From Agarophyton chilense (Eukaryota > Rhodophyta > Florideophyceae > Gracilariales > Gracilariaceae), in the NCBI GenBank assembly GCA_030374765.1, contig JARGXX010000095.1:930001-994000 (forward strand): 64,000 nucleotides of DNA, given 5' to 3'. The position numbers and the translations under genes were made by a program. Below, in pieces: positions 52,792 to 62,984 of the stretch (positions are counted from its first letter, which is position 1; each line of letters starts with the position of its first letter). The notes beneath the pieces were generated by a model. That model was given only the letters and a program-made list of their open reading frames with translations. It did no database searches and was not told the DNA's origin.

Positions 52792-53735
52792 ATGACTTTT
52801 GTTGGAGTTGAAATACAACCCAAGAATGTTGTTTGGATAGATGCATCTGCCGATCATCATGTATTCCTCAGTAACGTAAGTTTCGCAGACATGCATTTTA
52901 TATTATCCCTATACTTTGTGCTAACCAACTGGTGTCGTTTTTCTAATCTCTTACAAAGGCCTGTCTTGTCAAGCACCCAAAGAAGGAGAACGCTCGAGTT
53001 ATTCTGGAAATCTGGAAGCCTGAAAATGAAGAACAGCCCGCCGATGACCAAGAGTCGAAACGAGTTGCGATAGCAGTTCTATCCGCATGCGCTGAAAACG
53101 CCAAACTTGATTTACCTATCACATCCCGACTTGGACTCTCTATCGCTGGAAAGTCGGCCACGGGAGCCATAGTTCACGTTGTTGGAAACGAGTACGAATT
53201 CTCAGATGATGATGATGGAGAAATAGAACTAGCACCCGGTATGATGGGCATGCAGGTCGTGATTGGTGAGGCTGATGATCACAAAAACTCATCGTCAGAT
53301 GATGACAACGATTCTATGAAAGATGATGATCTCTCCAATTCAGAGGAAGAAGACGAAGCGAAAAAGAAGCTCGTCGTCAGAAAACAAAGCAAAGGTCTGC
53401 CGGTCGTTAATCATCGGTCTGGTCTTAAGTTCCAAGATATTATTATCGGCCATGGAAAGAGGGTTGTACCTGGAAGAAATGTAGCAATCAAGTACACTCT
53501 GAGACTGGAGAACGGAAAGGTCATTGACAAGGCAGAGGCACGAAAGCCATTCAAGTTTCGCCTAGGCGTAGGAGAGTGTGTGAAGGGGTTTGATATCGGT
53601 GTGAGAGGTATGCGTGAAGGTGGAGAACGTCATTTAATCGTTCCTCCAGATCTGGCATACGGTCAACACCCTCCACCTGGCATTCCACGGAACGCCACAT
53701 TATACTTTGACGTCACTGTTATCAAGGCATTTTGA
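52792..53735 (+). CDS. Nuclear FKBP-type peptidyl-prolyl isomerase with nucleoplasmin-like domain, two exons
   Basis: Exons are 52,792-52,875 and 52,959-53,735 with an 83-bp intron (gtaagt...ttacaaag), giving 286 residues. Residues 1-110 form a nucleoplasmin-like domain (MTFVGVEIQPKN...VFLSNACLV...RVILEIWK). Acidic and Ser-rich stretches follow (EFSDDDDGE, SSSDDDND, SNSEEEDE) and then a basic patch. The FKBP domain is at the end: GLKFQDIIIGHGKRVVPG, GKVIDKA, GVGECVKGFDIGVRGMREGG, LAYGQHPPPGIPRNATLYFDV. This is the layout of Fpr3/Fpr4, FKBP39/46 and plant FKBP43/53, which act as histone chaperones and proline isomerases in the nucleus. Confidence 0.9.
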
Positions 53736-53944
53736 TTTCTTTCGTTGGACCACCGAATTGAAATATCCGAAGAACTAGACCCAGTGCGAATCTTGAGTTG
53801 CGGTCACAGTGATGTTACGCTTGATGTACCCGGTCACTAACTAGGTCTGCCTGACCTCGCTTTTGTGTTAATGTAGATAACAGTCTTGTTCCTTGTCATT
53901 TACATACTATATCTAGAGCCAATTCCTGTCTTCGTCTTCCATCT

Positions 53945-56449
53945 TCATACTTTCCGAACAATCACTGGTGTCCGTGGAATAATTGTATGGGACACTTGCT
54001 CTGCAGTTGGTGCGTCATTTGATAACGGTATTTGGAAGATATCAGCTTCAGTGCGGCAGGTGCCATCATCATCTGTACAATAGTATGTTACTGTTTCAAC
54101 TTCGATAGCATCCGAAAGTGTCAAAGAGCCCAAATAGTCAGACAAATCGACTGCGAAAGAGCCATAGTTTCCGTTCTGTTTCACAGAACCACTGTTCAGT
54201 TTTGTAACGCCATCCAAGGGACCGCTCTCGGCTTTTTCCTTCTTGAGATTCACTTGATATCTACTCGTTGTACCGGGCGTAAAGTGTGATTTCTCAGGAA
54301 GCCCAATCGCGAAACTGACGATCGACCTCGGTGTCGCTGGATTGCAGGATATCTGAACTGCGCGTCTTCGATATGGAATTAGAGGTTTGTCTATGTCCTG
54401 TTCGTTGGGTTGAGGAACTCCTGGTGCAAATGATATTGTAGAGACCGTGTTGTTCTCAATGTTGACCACCCGAATTGCAAAATTGTTCGTATCGGAGACA
54501 TAGAGTTTATCTCCTTTTGGGGAAATTGCGAGACCTGCAGGTTCCCAGAACATGGCTTCTTTCCCAGAACCATCGCGCATACCGGGTTTACCGTTACCGC
54601 ACATAACTTTGGCGAACCCCGTCGAGTCAATCACCTTGATTCGATGGTTGTAGGAATCTGCAACATATATTAGATCTCGTTGTTCGTCGTAACAGACGGC
54701 TAGAGGATGTTGGAATCTTGCATTTGCGCCGCGTCCTTCCTTGTCGCCGTATGCGAAAAGGTTCTCAGCAATAAGACCGTCCCCGCCGGCAATTGTCTTC
54801 GTCGGATGTTGTCGATCTTGGATTTCAATGCCTCGGACAGAGCTTGATTCACTGTCCGCAACGTACATCCAGCCTTTCGAAGTCGCACTAAGATGACTTG
54901 GCTGAGCCCATCCAGCAAGTCGTCCGTTCGATGAGTTCTTTTCCAATTCCCTACCTGTGCCAGAGTACACTTCCCAAGCGCTTGTCATAGTGCCGTTTTT
55001 GTCTCCTGGAAGCAATTTCAAGCTCCAAATCTGGTGGGTGCCAGCCATGGCCACAAACAACGAATCACCCACCACCTCAACATCCCAAGGCGAAGATAGC
55101 GGCTGATCTTTCCCCACTTTACCACCGGAGTAGTCAAAGCCTTGCTCGCCGTTGCCGCCAATTGTCGCCACACTCCCGGAACGAAGGTTTACCGCACGTA
55201 CAGCATGGGATTCCGTATCGGCAACATACAGGATACTATCAGCTTCAATTAGACCCTGTGGAGAGTGGAAAGCAGCCCTCACTGGGTCTTCTGAGTCGAT
55301 TAACGCGGGCTCTCCGCTTCCAAATACTCGTAAGACACGTTGAGATTGCGCATCAACTTCAAGCACGCGATTATTCCCCGAATCTGATACGTACAGACGG
55401 TCACCGTTTGTAGAAAGCGCTACTTTTCCTGGATATCGTAGAGGCGATGCTGCCAGTTGTTTTCGCAGGGCACTGCGTCTTGGAGCTGCGGGAAGTGGCC
55501 GGTGATCTACTACAGGCGCGTAGTAGTCCAGAGCGGCGGCTATCACTGCATCGATATCATTTTCCTGTCTCTCTCCGGCCCACACTGCTAATAAGTTTCC
55601 CCGCGGTCCAACCAACGCCAGAGTAGGCCATGAGCTTACGCCAAGTCCATTCCAAAGCGCCATTTGGTCGTCATTGACAACTGGATGACGCACATCGTAC
55701 CTCTCCACTGCTGCGGCTATGTTGGCAGTATCTCTTTCAGCGGTAAATTTTGCAGAGTGAACACCAACAACTACAACTCCTCCACTGCCATCCTCGCCAT
55801 ACTTTGTTTCCAGCTGACGCAGCTTGGGAAGAACATGCTGACAATTGATACAGCAATAGGTGAAGAAATCACACAGAACCAACTTTCCTTTGAGCTCTTT
55901 TGAAAGACTCAGCGGACGACTGTTTATCCAATCTGATGATCGTGGAAAGTCTGGGCAGATCACGGCAGGTCTTGAATCAATTTTCTGAATGTATTGAAGC
56001 GCTTCTTGATAAAGTTGTGGTTTTTTTTCGTCAGCTAGGGCTGGCTGGATGCCGGAACGAGTCGGAGCCTGTCCAAGACCAACTGAGGATAAAACCGCTT
56101 GCGGTGAAATGAATCGAAATTGTTCTTTCAATCGGACCAGGAGTCCTAATGTGGCTAAGCCGAAAGCCCCACTCGTGAACTGTAAAGCTTGTCTTCTGGA
56201 AATATTGAATGAAGAAGACTGCTGGTCCGTATCGTCAACTTCTTTTTGACAGGTTTCGATGGTCGCTCTGCGTGGTGTGTAGTATTTTTCCACAGACGCC
56301 TGTTGCGAGGATTTGTTTAGAGAGCTATTAGTGGAGACAACGAATGATGATGACGTGAACCCTGTTTTTGCAACGGTTGGTACGAACGCTTGTATACGCT
56401 GCCCAGAACGTTCGGAACCAACCCTCACGTCGCTCGAAATTTGAGGCAT
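53945..56449 (-). CDS. Thioredoxin-like/NHL-repeat protein, SOQ1/NHLRC2-like, probably plastid lumen
   Basis: The protein has 834 residues. A Ser/Thr-rich leader resembles a transit peptide. It is followed by a twin-arginine motif (SRRQAL, R85-R86) with a hydrophobic stretch (SGAFGLATLGLLV) and later PALADE, a plausible lumenal cleavage site. Residues about 165-320 are thioredoxin-like with YCCINC (C200-x2-C203). From about 345 come NHL beta-propeller repeats (LYVSDSGNNRVLEVD, LYVADTESHAVRAVN, IYVADSYNHRIKVID, LYVSDTNNFAIRVVN), then a C-terminal beta domain. Plant SOQ1, which tunes light-harvesting quenching, has HAD-Trx-NHL; the HAD part is absent here. The longer frame starts at GTG; ATG 56,449 is used. 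Confidence 0.85.
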   Translation of the reverse strand: MPQISSDVRVGSERSGQRIQAFVPTVAKTGFTSSSFVVSTNSSLNKSSQQASVEKYYTPRRATIETCQKEVDDTDQQSSSFNISRRQALQFTSGAFGLATLGLLVRLKEQFRFISPQAVLSSVGLGQAPTRSGIQPALADEKKPQLYQEALQYIQKIDSRPAVICPDFPRSSDWINSRPLSLSKELKGKLVLCDFFTYCCINCQHVLPKLRQLETKYGEDGSGGVVVVGVHSAKFTAERDTANIAAAVERYDVRHPVVNDDQMALWNGLGVSSWPTLALVGPRGNLLAVWAGERQENDIDAVIAAALDYYAPVVDHRPLPAAPRRSALRKQLAASPLRYPGKVALSTNGDRLYVSDSGNNRVLEVDAQSQRVLRVFGSGEPALIDSEDPVRAAFHSPQGLIEADSILYVADTESHAVRAVNLRSGSVATIGGNGEQGFDYSGGKVGKDQPLSSPWDVEVVGDSLFVAMAGTHQIWSLKLLPGDKNGTMTSAWEVYSGTGRELEKNSSNGRLAGWAQPSHLSATSKGWMYVADSESSSVRGIEIQDRQHPTKTIAGGDGLIAENLFAYGDKEGRGANARFQHPLAVCYDEQRDLIYVADSYNHRIKVIDSTGFAKVMCGNGKPGMRDGSGKEAMFWEPAGLAISPKGDKLYVSDTNNFAIRVVNIENNTVSTISFAPGVPQPNEQDIDKPLIPYRRRAVQISCNPATPRSIVSFAIGLPEKSHFTPGTTSRYQVNLKKEKAESGPLDGVTKLNSGSVKQNGNYGSFAVDLSDYLGSLTLSDAIEVETVTYYCTDDDGTCRTEADIFQIPLSNDAPTAEQVSHTIIPRTPVIVRKV

Positions 56450-56628
56450 GGTAGATAGAGCAGGTTTGAATGTTTGATGCTCCAGAAAACTGGTTACGAT
56501 CGTGTTTATCACTTTTGTTCCCCACACCGGATAAACACCAAAGCGATGGTCGACGTGAAAAAGCTATTTGGTGAGCTACAGGGGACGAGATTGGGGACGA
56601 GGTTAGGGACTCGCGCTGTGCGTGAAAA

Positions 56629-57110
56629 ATGAACTTCTCACCACCTCACACTACGAAGTATTCGCTTCTCATCGTCTGTCTTCGAGAGGCTCTCCCGAGT
56701 TTGATCAAACCTCGTGTTCGCGTCAGCAGCCCGAGCTTCTATCGTAATCTATGTGCTCCACGTGATTGTGCCACCCGTGAAATGCGCTACAGGGCCACGA
56801 ACGGTAGTGCCAGCAATTCTACCCCTTCAACATTGCAAAAGGCTGAAGCGCTGAAGGACACGGCGCTGGCGGTTACCATCGCGCCATATGTAGACGTTTA
56901 ATTGGTGCATACAGCATGCAAAATTTGCAGCGCGCTTTGGATCCTGAGGTTATCAAACCTGTGAATATGCACAGCAAGCGAATCTTCACCCGTGAGCTGG
57001 AGTTCAATATGACCACCCGGAAAGTACGCGCTACCTCCGACGGTTTATCATTCTCCGCCGGCGCTGCTGCATTCCTGAAGAGCGTGATGGGAGGCTTTGA
57101 GAGATGTTAG
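56629..57110 (+). CDS. Possible small spliced gene, unknown
   Basis: An ATG-started frame (56,629-56,901) begins MNFSPPHTTKYSLLIVCLRE and has a basic, Ser/Arg-rich, transit-peptide-like N-terminus. A second frame (to 57,110) reads KPVNMHSKRIFTRELEFNMT and ends in GGFERC. A 59-bp GT-AG intron (56,872-56,930) would join them in frame to about 140 residues. No family was recognised. The spacing from neighbours and codon look suggest a real gene, but support is weak. Confidence 0.35.
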
Positions 57111-57285
57111 TGAATGTCGGTAGCAAAAGCCTTACCGCATTTTATAGTGAGCTATAATTGAGGATGAAAAAGTCTAGTTCAAAAACTGTTAGATTAGTTT
57201 CAAAAAGAGTCGTGACGCAAATAGCTCTACTTAATAACAAACAAAAGCAACAATGACAAAAAGGAAAGTAGAGAGAGCAACACAA

Positions 57286-58314
57286 TCATCGTAGCGAGTA
57301 AGGATGCAGAGGTGAATAAGCCAAAATCGAAGAATTGTTCCAACCAACACGCCTCTTCTCAGGCAAGACAACGAGCTTGTCCGCAAGAGAAACTTCTCGG
57401 GCAGACTGTCTGGGATGGCGAATATGTCTGACCGCGGTCTTACTAACAACAGCTGAGACAGCATAACGAACAAGCCTTCTTTGGTAGCCCCTCCAAAATT
57501 CGCCTACACCACCTTGAAACATTTCTCTAGTAGTTGCAAGCACAGATGCACAACAAACAGACTTGACCGATTGAACGGCGACGCGTCGACTGACAGCTTT
57601 GAATGGCTCGGCCAACACGCCGCCCATGAGGTTGGCGGTTGTTGCAGCGGCGACGATGCTGAGCGTAGAGGGAATTGGAACGGAGCTCTGATTATCAATC
57701 GCTGTGCGAAGCGTTTTGTAGATGGAATAATCGACAGTAACAGCTGGTACTGTGCTTGCCAGTGCAGGGATTGCGCCAGAGAACATGAGGCGCCTCCTTG
57801 CAGTGTAGGCGTGGAGCACGTGGGCGCACGTAACGCCCTTTCTGGTGGCATAGTACAAAGAGTGTAGCGGGAAGGTAAGCACGACAGAAAGCGCACCGGA
57901 GAACATAGCGATTTTGATATGTTCGGCGGGGGTAAGCGACTCAAATGGGGTGCGTCTGGTGGAAAATTGGGTACCAAGCTCGAAAAAGGCGACGGTGAAG
58001 GCCTTGGTAGGCACTCGTTTGAGGCAGCCCATGGCGATGACGGAGACCACGTCTCGGAGGGAATGGTGCTTGAAGAGCTGGACGACGGCGCCGGGTAGGG
58101 CGGTTGGGGCAGATTTGGGGTGGTTCTGAACGAGTTTGGAGGCCAGATCGAGCGGTGCAGACGGGATCTGGGAAAGAAAGGTGGCCAGGGCTGCGGCGAA
58201 GGCGGTGGATTTGACGCGAGCCCAGTCGATGGGCGGGGGTTCGGGAGAGGCGGCGTGCGGATGCCGGCGGCACACTGGTGGCTGCACGCGAGTGTAGACC
58301 GTAGACAGCGACAT
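57286..58314 (-). CDS. Mitochondrial carrier family-like protein (divergent)
   Basis: The 342-residue protein shows a three-part pattern of the SLC25 fold. Helices end in PLDLASKLVQ, in FPLHSLYYATRKG and in EPFKAVSRRVAVQS, each a weakened form of the family's Px[DE]xx[KR] signature. VGEFWRGYQRRLVRY resembles the GFYRGY-type segment after a repeat. The N-terminus is basic and could target mitochondria or plastid. The degenerate motifs mean the substrate cannot be guessed and transport activity is not certain. ATG at 58,314. It shares a divergent promoter with phosphoglucomutase. Confidence 0.7.
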   Translation of the reverse strand: MSLSTVYTRVQPPVCRRHPHAASPEPPPIDWARVKSTAFAAALATFLSQIPSAPLDLASKLVQNHPKSAPTALPGAVVQLFKHHSLRDVVSVIAMGCLKRVPTKAFTVAFFELGTQFSTRRTPFESLTPAEHIKIAMFSGALSVVLTFPLHSLYYATRKGVTCAHVLHAYTARRRLMFSGAIPALASTVPAVTVDYSIYKTLRTAIDNQSSVPIPSTLSIVAAATTANLMGGVLAEPFKAVSRRVAVQSVKSVCCASVLATTREMFQGGVGEFWRGYQRRLVRYAVSAVVSKTAVRHIRHPRQSAREVSLADKLVVLPEKRRVGWNNSSILAYSPLHPYSLR

Positions 58315-58931
58315 TGTGTTGGGGCCGGTGCGGACGGCGGGGGCGGCGAGGGCGACGAGGGTGGCGAGGCTGCGATGTTCCTCGCAGCGGTGCGGTAGAC
58401 GGGGAGGGGCTGGGCGTCAAGGGGGAGAACAACGGCGGAGATGCAGATGAGACGGAAAACTGCGCGCGGCGCGCGCAATGCGCTAAGAGCACGGATCAAA
58501 GACGCGCGGAAGGGCGAGCGAGCGTCAGACGTGGTGCGAATATTCACAGCGCGCTGATGCGACGTGGGCAGCCACGTGGCACAGCGGCTCGCGTGTGATT
58601 GGGCGACGTGCACACGGCGCGGCGGCGCTGTTGATTCGATTGCACGCCAACCCTACCAGTATAAACGCCACCGGACTTGCACCAATGGGCGCTGCGAGTG
58701 GCACGCGCTTGGATGCCCCCGCCTTGCCCATCCCGCCCACTCGCCGCCTGCCAAGTGGCGGCGTGGTCTGCTTTTGATCCTCTACTCTCCACCGTCCATC
58801 GTTGCCCACAGATATTCGTCCTCATTTCTTCAAGCGCCTTTTCTCCTTGGCTACGTCAGTCTCAGCATCCACACTCAGGGCTCGCCATCGCCTTCGCCCT
58901 CTCCTGTTACCCCCATTTGCAGCCCCTCGTC
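58315..58931. promoter_or_regulatory. Divergent promoter, carrier and phosphoglucomutase genes
   Basis: CACGTG lies at 58,573-58,578. A TATA-like tataaa is at 58,660-58,665, about 270 bp before the phosphoglucomutase ATG, implying a leader of about 240 nt rich in C and T (ctccaccgtcc, cgccttcgccctctcc). Confidence 0.6.
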
Positions 58932-60689
58932 ATGTCTGCTTCATTCATCGTCACATCCGTGCCCACGTCTCCCATTGACGGCCAAAAGACCGGTACCTCC
59001 GGACTTCGGAAGAAGGTGTCCGTCTTTCAGCAGCCAAACTATCTGCAAAACTGGGTTCAATCCTTGTTTTCCTCGCTCGATGCATTGAAAGGCTCCACCA
59101 TTGCACTTGGGGGAGATGGTCGTTACTGGAACACCGAGGCCATCCGTATCATTTGCAGAATCGCCGCTGCCAATGGCGTCAAACATGTCAAGGTCGGACA
59201 CAACGGCATTCTCTGCACCCCGGCTATGAGTGCGGTCATCCGCGCCCAGTCTTTGTATGGAGGCATTATTCTTACTGCCAGCCATAATCCTGGCGGCCCT
59301 ACCAATGACTTTGGAATCAAATACAATGTTTCCAATGGCGGCCCCGCGCCGGAGAGCGTCACATCTCGCATTTTCGCAAACACAAAGTCCATCTCGGAGT
59401 ATGCCTATGCTGCCCTTCCAGGTGCGTCTGTCGAACACGATCCGTTTTCATCAGTCGATCTTTCCGTCAAGTCCTCCACTACCTTCACCAATCAAGCTGA
59501 AGAGTCCACCTTCACAATTGAGGTCATCGACTCGGCGGATGACTACGTCAATCTGCTTCGTTCCATGTTTAACTTTGAGAAACTCTCCTCGTTGTTTGCG
59601 CGTCCCAACTTTTCGTTCCTGTTTGACGCCATGAGCGGCGTCACGGGACCGTACGGCCGTCGCATCTTTGTCGAGATGCTTGGAGGAAAGCCTGACTGCG
59701 TCATGCGTGCGGAGCCGCTAGGGGACTTTGGTGGCGGTCACCCGGACCCAAATCTCACTTACGCCGCTCAATTGGTAGCCAAATGCGATCCGAAACAAAA
59801 CCATGACGCTCCGGACATGGGCGCTGCTTCTGATGGAGATGGCGATCGAAACATGATTCTTGGAAGAGGATTCTTTGTCACCCCGTCTGACTCAGTGGCC
59901 GTGATCGCTGCAAAGGCTGTTGATGCCATCCCGTACTTCTCCACCGGTTTGAAAGGAGTAGCGCGAAGCATGCCCACTGCTGGCGCGCTTGACCGTGTTG
60001 CGAAGGCGATGGGAATCGAGTTGCACGAAGTACCTACTGGTTGGAAGTACTTTGGAAACCTCATGGATGCCGGTCGCGCCCAAATTTGCGGTGAGGAGTC
60101 TTTCGGAACTGGATCTGATCACGTTAGGGAAAAGGATGGGATCTTTGCGATTTTGGCGTGGCTTGCTATCATTGCACATGAGAGTGAAGGAAAGGACAAG
60201 ATTGTGAGCATCGAGGATATTGTCACCTCTCATTGGAAGACATATGGCAGGAATTATTTCTCTAGATATGATTATGAGGAAGTCGAGAGCGAGGCTGCCA
60301 ACGCTGTGATGGGCCATCTTGATGAATTACAGGCAAATATGAATGCCGAAAGAGGGGCAGAGGATGAGCCAATGACTCTTGACCCCGATTTCGATACCAA
60401 GGTTGCCGTAGCGGACAACTTTTCTTACGTCGACCCGGTCGATGGGTCGGAGGCTAAGGGCCAGGGTCGTCGATTTGTGTTCACCGATGGTAGTCGCGTG
60501 ATTTTCCGACTGTCTGGAACCGGCTCTTCTGGTGCGACAATCCGGATGTATGTAGAACGATATGAGAGTGACGAAGCAGCGCAAAAGGAAGACGCACAGG
60601 TTGCGCTTAAGCCGTTCATTGAGCTTGCGTTGAAGGTTTCCAAACTACAAGAGTTTACTGGACGTGACAAGCCGACGGTGATCACTTGA
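58932..60689 (+). CDS. Phosphoglucomutase
   Basis: The 585-residue protein is a full alpha-D-phosphohexomutase of the PGM1 class (about 560). It has the catalytic serine loop TASHNPGG with S117, the same number as in animal PGM1. It also has the magnesium loop DGDGDR, the sugar-binding loop [17 protein letters not shown] and the phosphate loop [13 protein letters not shown]. It interconverts glucose 1- and 6-phosphate and so feeds floridean starch, cell-wall sugars and nucleotide sugars. An upstream in-frame ATG at 58,713 would add 73 residues, but it lies only about 50 bp after the TATA-like box and the added part is low complexity. The ATG at 58,932 matches the family start. No intron. Confidence 0.95.
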   Translation: MSASFIVTSVPTSPIDGQKTGTSGLRKKVSVFQQPNYLQNWVQSLFSSLDALKGSTIALGGDGRYWNTEAIRIICRIAAANGVKHVKVGHNGILCTPAMSAVIRAQSLYGGIILTASHNPGGPTNDFGIKYNVSNGGPAPESVTSRIFANTKSISEYAYAALPGASVEHDPFSSVDLSVKSSTTFTNQAEESTFTIEVIDSADDYVNLLRSMFNFEKLSSLFARPNFSFLFDAMSGVTGPYGRRIFVEMLGGKPDCVMRAEPLGDFGGGHPDPNLTYAAQLVAKCDPKQNHDAPDMGAASDGDGDRNMILGRGFFVTPSDSVAVIAAKAVDAIPYFSTGLKGVARSMPTAGALDRVAKAMGIELHEVPTGWKYFGNLMDAGRAQICGEESFGTGSDHVREKDGIFAILAWLAIIAHESEGKDKIVSIEDIVTSHWKTYGRNYFSRYDYEEVESEAANAVMGHLDELQANMNAERGAEDEPMTLDPDFDTKVAVADNFSYVDPVDGSEAKGQGRRFVFTDGSRVIFRLSGTGSSGATIRMYVERYESDEAAQKEDAQVALKPFIELALKVSKLQEFTGRDKPTVIT

Positions 60690-60759
60690 GACAATGCTTC
60701 GTCCATTACTGCTCGAGCGCTAATGAACACTAAAGAATGTAACCAAACTTATTGGACGA

Positions 60760-61713
60760 TTACCTTTCGGGGGTATCACAGCTTTGATATTCCTGTTCTC
60801 TGTTTTGATAATTTTGCAGATTGTCGTACATATCAAAGTCAAATAACATTGTCTTTCTTAACCAGGGTGGGAGACGCGTGTACACTGCGGGTGGAAGCGG
60901 AACTAGGACGCTGGTGCGTTTCTTGTATGCAACGTATTGCTGATCTTTTGCATACTTTTTGTCTGCACTGCGTTCGAGAAGAGGAACACCGCTGAGAAAT
61001 AGTAACAGAGCTGCTGTGAAAACTGGGCTCACAATTGACAGATATTGTAAACCTGACAGGACGGGCGTAGCTGATACATAGACTCCGATCCAAACGAGGA
61101 TTTCACCAAAGTAGTTTGGGTGTCTTGAATATTTCCACAGTCCTGTGTTCATCCACTTTCTGGATGGGTTGGCGCTTAATTTCTGCCAATCAGCAATTGA
61201 TTCTGTTAGGAATCCGATTGCGTACAGCGCCCATCCTACGTAATCAGAGACACCGAGTGGCGGATTTTTAGATGATGCATTCGCTAACACTGCAGGCATT
61301 GTTATTATCAAAATCCAAAGCCCCTGTATACTCCAGAATGTGACCACAGACTTGAGACTTGTTCGAATGTTATCCAAACGACGATCTTCCCCCCACTTGA
61401 AAATTCGGCGCAACAAAAACGAACCCAGACGGGCTCCCCATGCCACCACAAAGGCGGTGATGATCTTTTGGCGAAAGGTACATAACGACTGTTTGTACGA
61501 AAACAACGCGAGCACAATTGCGTTGGTTGTTCCCGCGAAATCCGTGAGCGTGTCGATCTGCTTCAGGTACGCGACGGCACCAAAGGAGAATTGGTACACA
61601 GCGGTAATCGCGGCAGTTTTGAGAAGCATCATCGACGGAGAGCTGCGAAACGCGCGCGCGGCGACAGGAAACAGGCGCTGAAATGGCGGCCAGACGAAGG
61701 CCGTGCTACGCAT
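60760..61713 (-). CDS. DUF1295/steroid reductase-like membrane protein
   Basis: This 317-residue polytopic protein has about six hydrophobic segments and the family's C-terminal core: GLWKYSRHPNYFGEILVWIG, then a helix pair and GVPLLERSADKKYAKDQQYVAYKKRTSVLVP. The RHPNY-F-GE motif is shared by DUF1295 proteins, isoprenylcysteine methyltransferases and 3-oxo-5-alpha-steroid 4-dehydrogenases, and binds the cofactor end. The overall pattern best fits DUF1295, whose reaction is unsettled. The longer frame begins at TTG; the first ATG is at 61,713. It converges on phosphoglucomutase with a gap of about 70 bp. Confidence 0.85.
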   Translation of the reverse strand: MRSTAFVWPPFQRLFPVAARAFRSSPSMMLLKTAAITAVYQFSFGAVAYLKQIDTLTDFAGTTNAIVLALFSYKQSLCTFRQKIITAFVVAWGARLGSFLLRRIFKWGEDRRLDNIRTSLKSVVTFWSIQGLWILIITMPAVLANASSKNPPLGVSDYVGWALYAIGFLTESIADWQKLSANPSRKWMNTGLWKYSRHPNYFGEILVWIGVYVSATPVLSGLQYLSIVSPVFTAALLLFLSGVPLLERSADKKYAKDQQYVAYKKRTSVLVPLPPAVYTRLPPWLRKTMLFDFDMYDNLQNYQNREQEYQSCDTPER

Positions 61714-62133
61714 GATGGCTTGAGCGACAGCCAATGCGTGTGGGTCGATAGCGAAGATAGAAATCTAACCTTGTGTGTATCGGAACGCATGACGTGGAGC
61801 GAAATCTGATCCCCCCCACAGCGATGCGGCTGTCGCACTCGTGTACGCGCTGCTGTACACGTGGCACTGACCCTCCTTGCTGCGAAGCTGCGACCGACTT
61901 GTCAAACGCTTCTGGAGCGCGCTTCTACTCATTCTGGAAGCGTGGCGTTTCAATCCGCAAGGGGCCAATCACAGCGTGGCAACAGCTTTCGGCGCCAATC
62001 TCCAACTGTCACCCGCGCCCTTATTTCGTACTTGAACCGTCCGTAACGACGAAGAAACCACCCGCCCGCTCTACAATCAATCCCCCGGCCCCCCCTCGTC
62101 ATCCGTTCGTCGTCACCTTCCTTCCCACGAAAT
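61714..62133. promoter_or_regulatory. Divergent promoter, DUF1295 and BI-1 genes
   Basis: CACGTG is at 61,858-61,863 (tgtacacgtggcac). A C-rich tract (cccccggccccccc) precedes the BI-1 start by about 50 bp. No TATA box seen. Confidence 0.5.
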
Positions 62134-62898
62134 ATGGCTTCTACAGCGGATAGTTACCCTCAATACCGTTCTCAGCACCCCCGCCAGACTATGTTGAACT
62201 CTCTCATGTCTCACGTCGATCCCGTGGTTCACAAGCATCTCCGTCGCGTGTACAACAGTCTGACCAGCGCGCTTTTCGTGGCCACACTTGGTGCCTTTCT
62301 GTCGTCTTACCTTTACAACCGCGGTACATACTGGCTTTCTTCGCTATGTTCTTTTGCTGTTATTCCGACATTGATATATTTCAATTACATGTCACAGCAT
62401 TCTACCAGACGCCCTTTCGTCTTTCATTTGTTCGCCTTTGTTGATGGCTGCACTGCTGGTCCGCTTTTGTCTGTCGTCACTGATATCGATCCTTCCATTC
62501 CACCCTTGGCATTCCTAGGTGCCACTCTAGTGTTCGCGTGCTGCTCTCTTTCTGCCATATTTGCCAAGAGGAGGTCGTATCTGTTTCTGTCTTCATTTTT
62601 GTTCACTACGTTGACTGGAATGTGGTTCGTATCGCTTCTGGGTATCTACTGGCCAAAAATGGTCCCCATGATGCCCTACGTGTACATCGGCCTTATCCTA
62701 TTCTGTGGCTTTGTTCTTTATGACACTCAAAAGATAATTGAAAAGGCTCATGCGGGAGATAGGGATCACCTCAAACATGCCTTAGAATTGTTCATTGACT
62801 TTGTTGCAATTGTGAGACACATCATGGTCATCATGGCGAAGAATCGTCAACGCCGGCAGAGCAAAGACGATCGAAGAGCAAAGTCAAGTCGCAATTAG
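62134..62898 (+). CDS. BAX inhibitor-1 family protein
   Basis: The 254-residue protein begins at an ATG and has six to seven hydrophobic helices in the TMBIM/BI-1 pattern. Key pieces are VHKHLRRVYNSLTSALFVA after the N-terminus, GPLLSVVTDIDPSIPPLAFLGA, and near the end GFVLYDTQKIIEKAHAGDRD then HLKHALELFIDFVAIVRHI. The D-T-Q motif carries the pH-sensing aspartate of the family, and the basic charged C-terminus follows. BI-1 sits in the ER membrane and restrains stress-induced cell death through calcium leak. No intron. Confidence 0.93.
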   Translation: MASTADSYPQYRSQHPRQTMLNSLMSHVDPVVHKHLRRVYNSLTSALFVATLGAFLSSYLYNRGTYWLSSLCSFAVIPTLIYFNYMSQHSTRRPFVFHLFAFVDGCTAGPLLSVVTDIDPSIPPLAFLGATLVFACCSLSAIFAKRRSYLFLSSFLFTTLTGMWFVSLLGIYWPKMVPMMPYVYIGLILFCGFVLYDTQKIIEKAHAGDRDHLKHALELFIDFVAIVRHIMVIMAKNRQRRQSKDDRRAKSSRN

Positions 62899-62984
62899 AA
62901 CCTCTCGTGCGCAAAAGCAAGCTTGTTGAGTTAAACTGTCCTTTTAGACACGCTTTATCCTAATTTTAAAAACCGTTGCGTAGT

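Noticed and set aside
53945-56527. Longer start at 56,527 for the thioredoxin-NHL protein
   Set aside because: That codon is GTG; the first in-frame ATG is 56,449. The same reasoning trimmed kinase-PP2C, pICln, OST3/6, RACK1, phosphoglucomutase and DUF1295.
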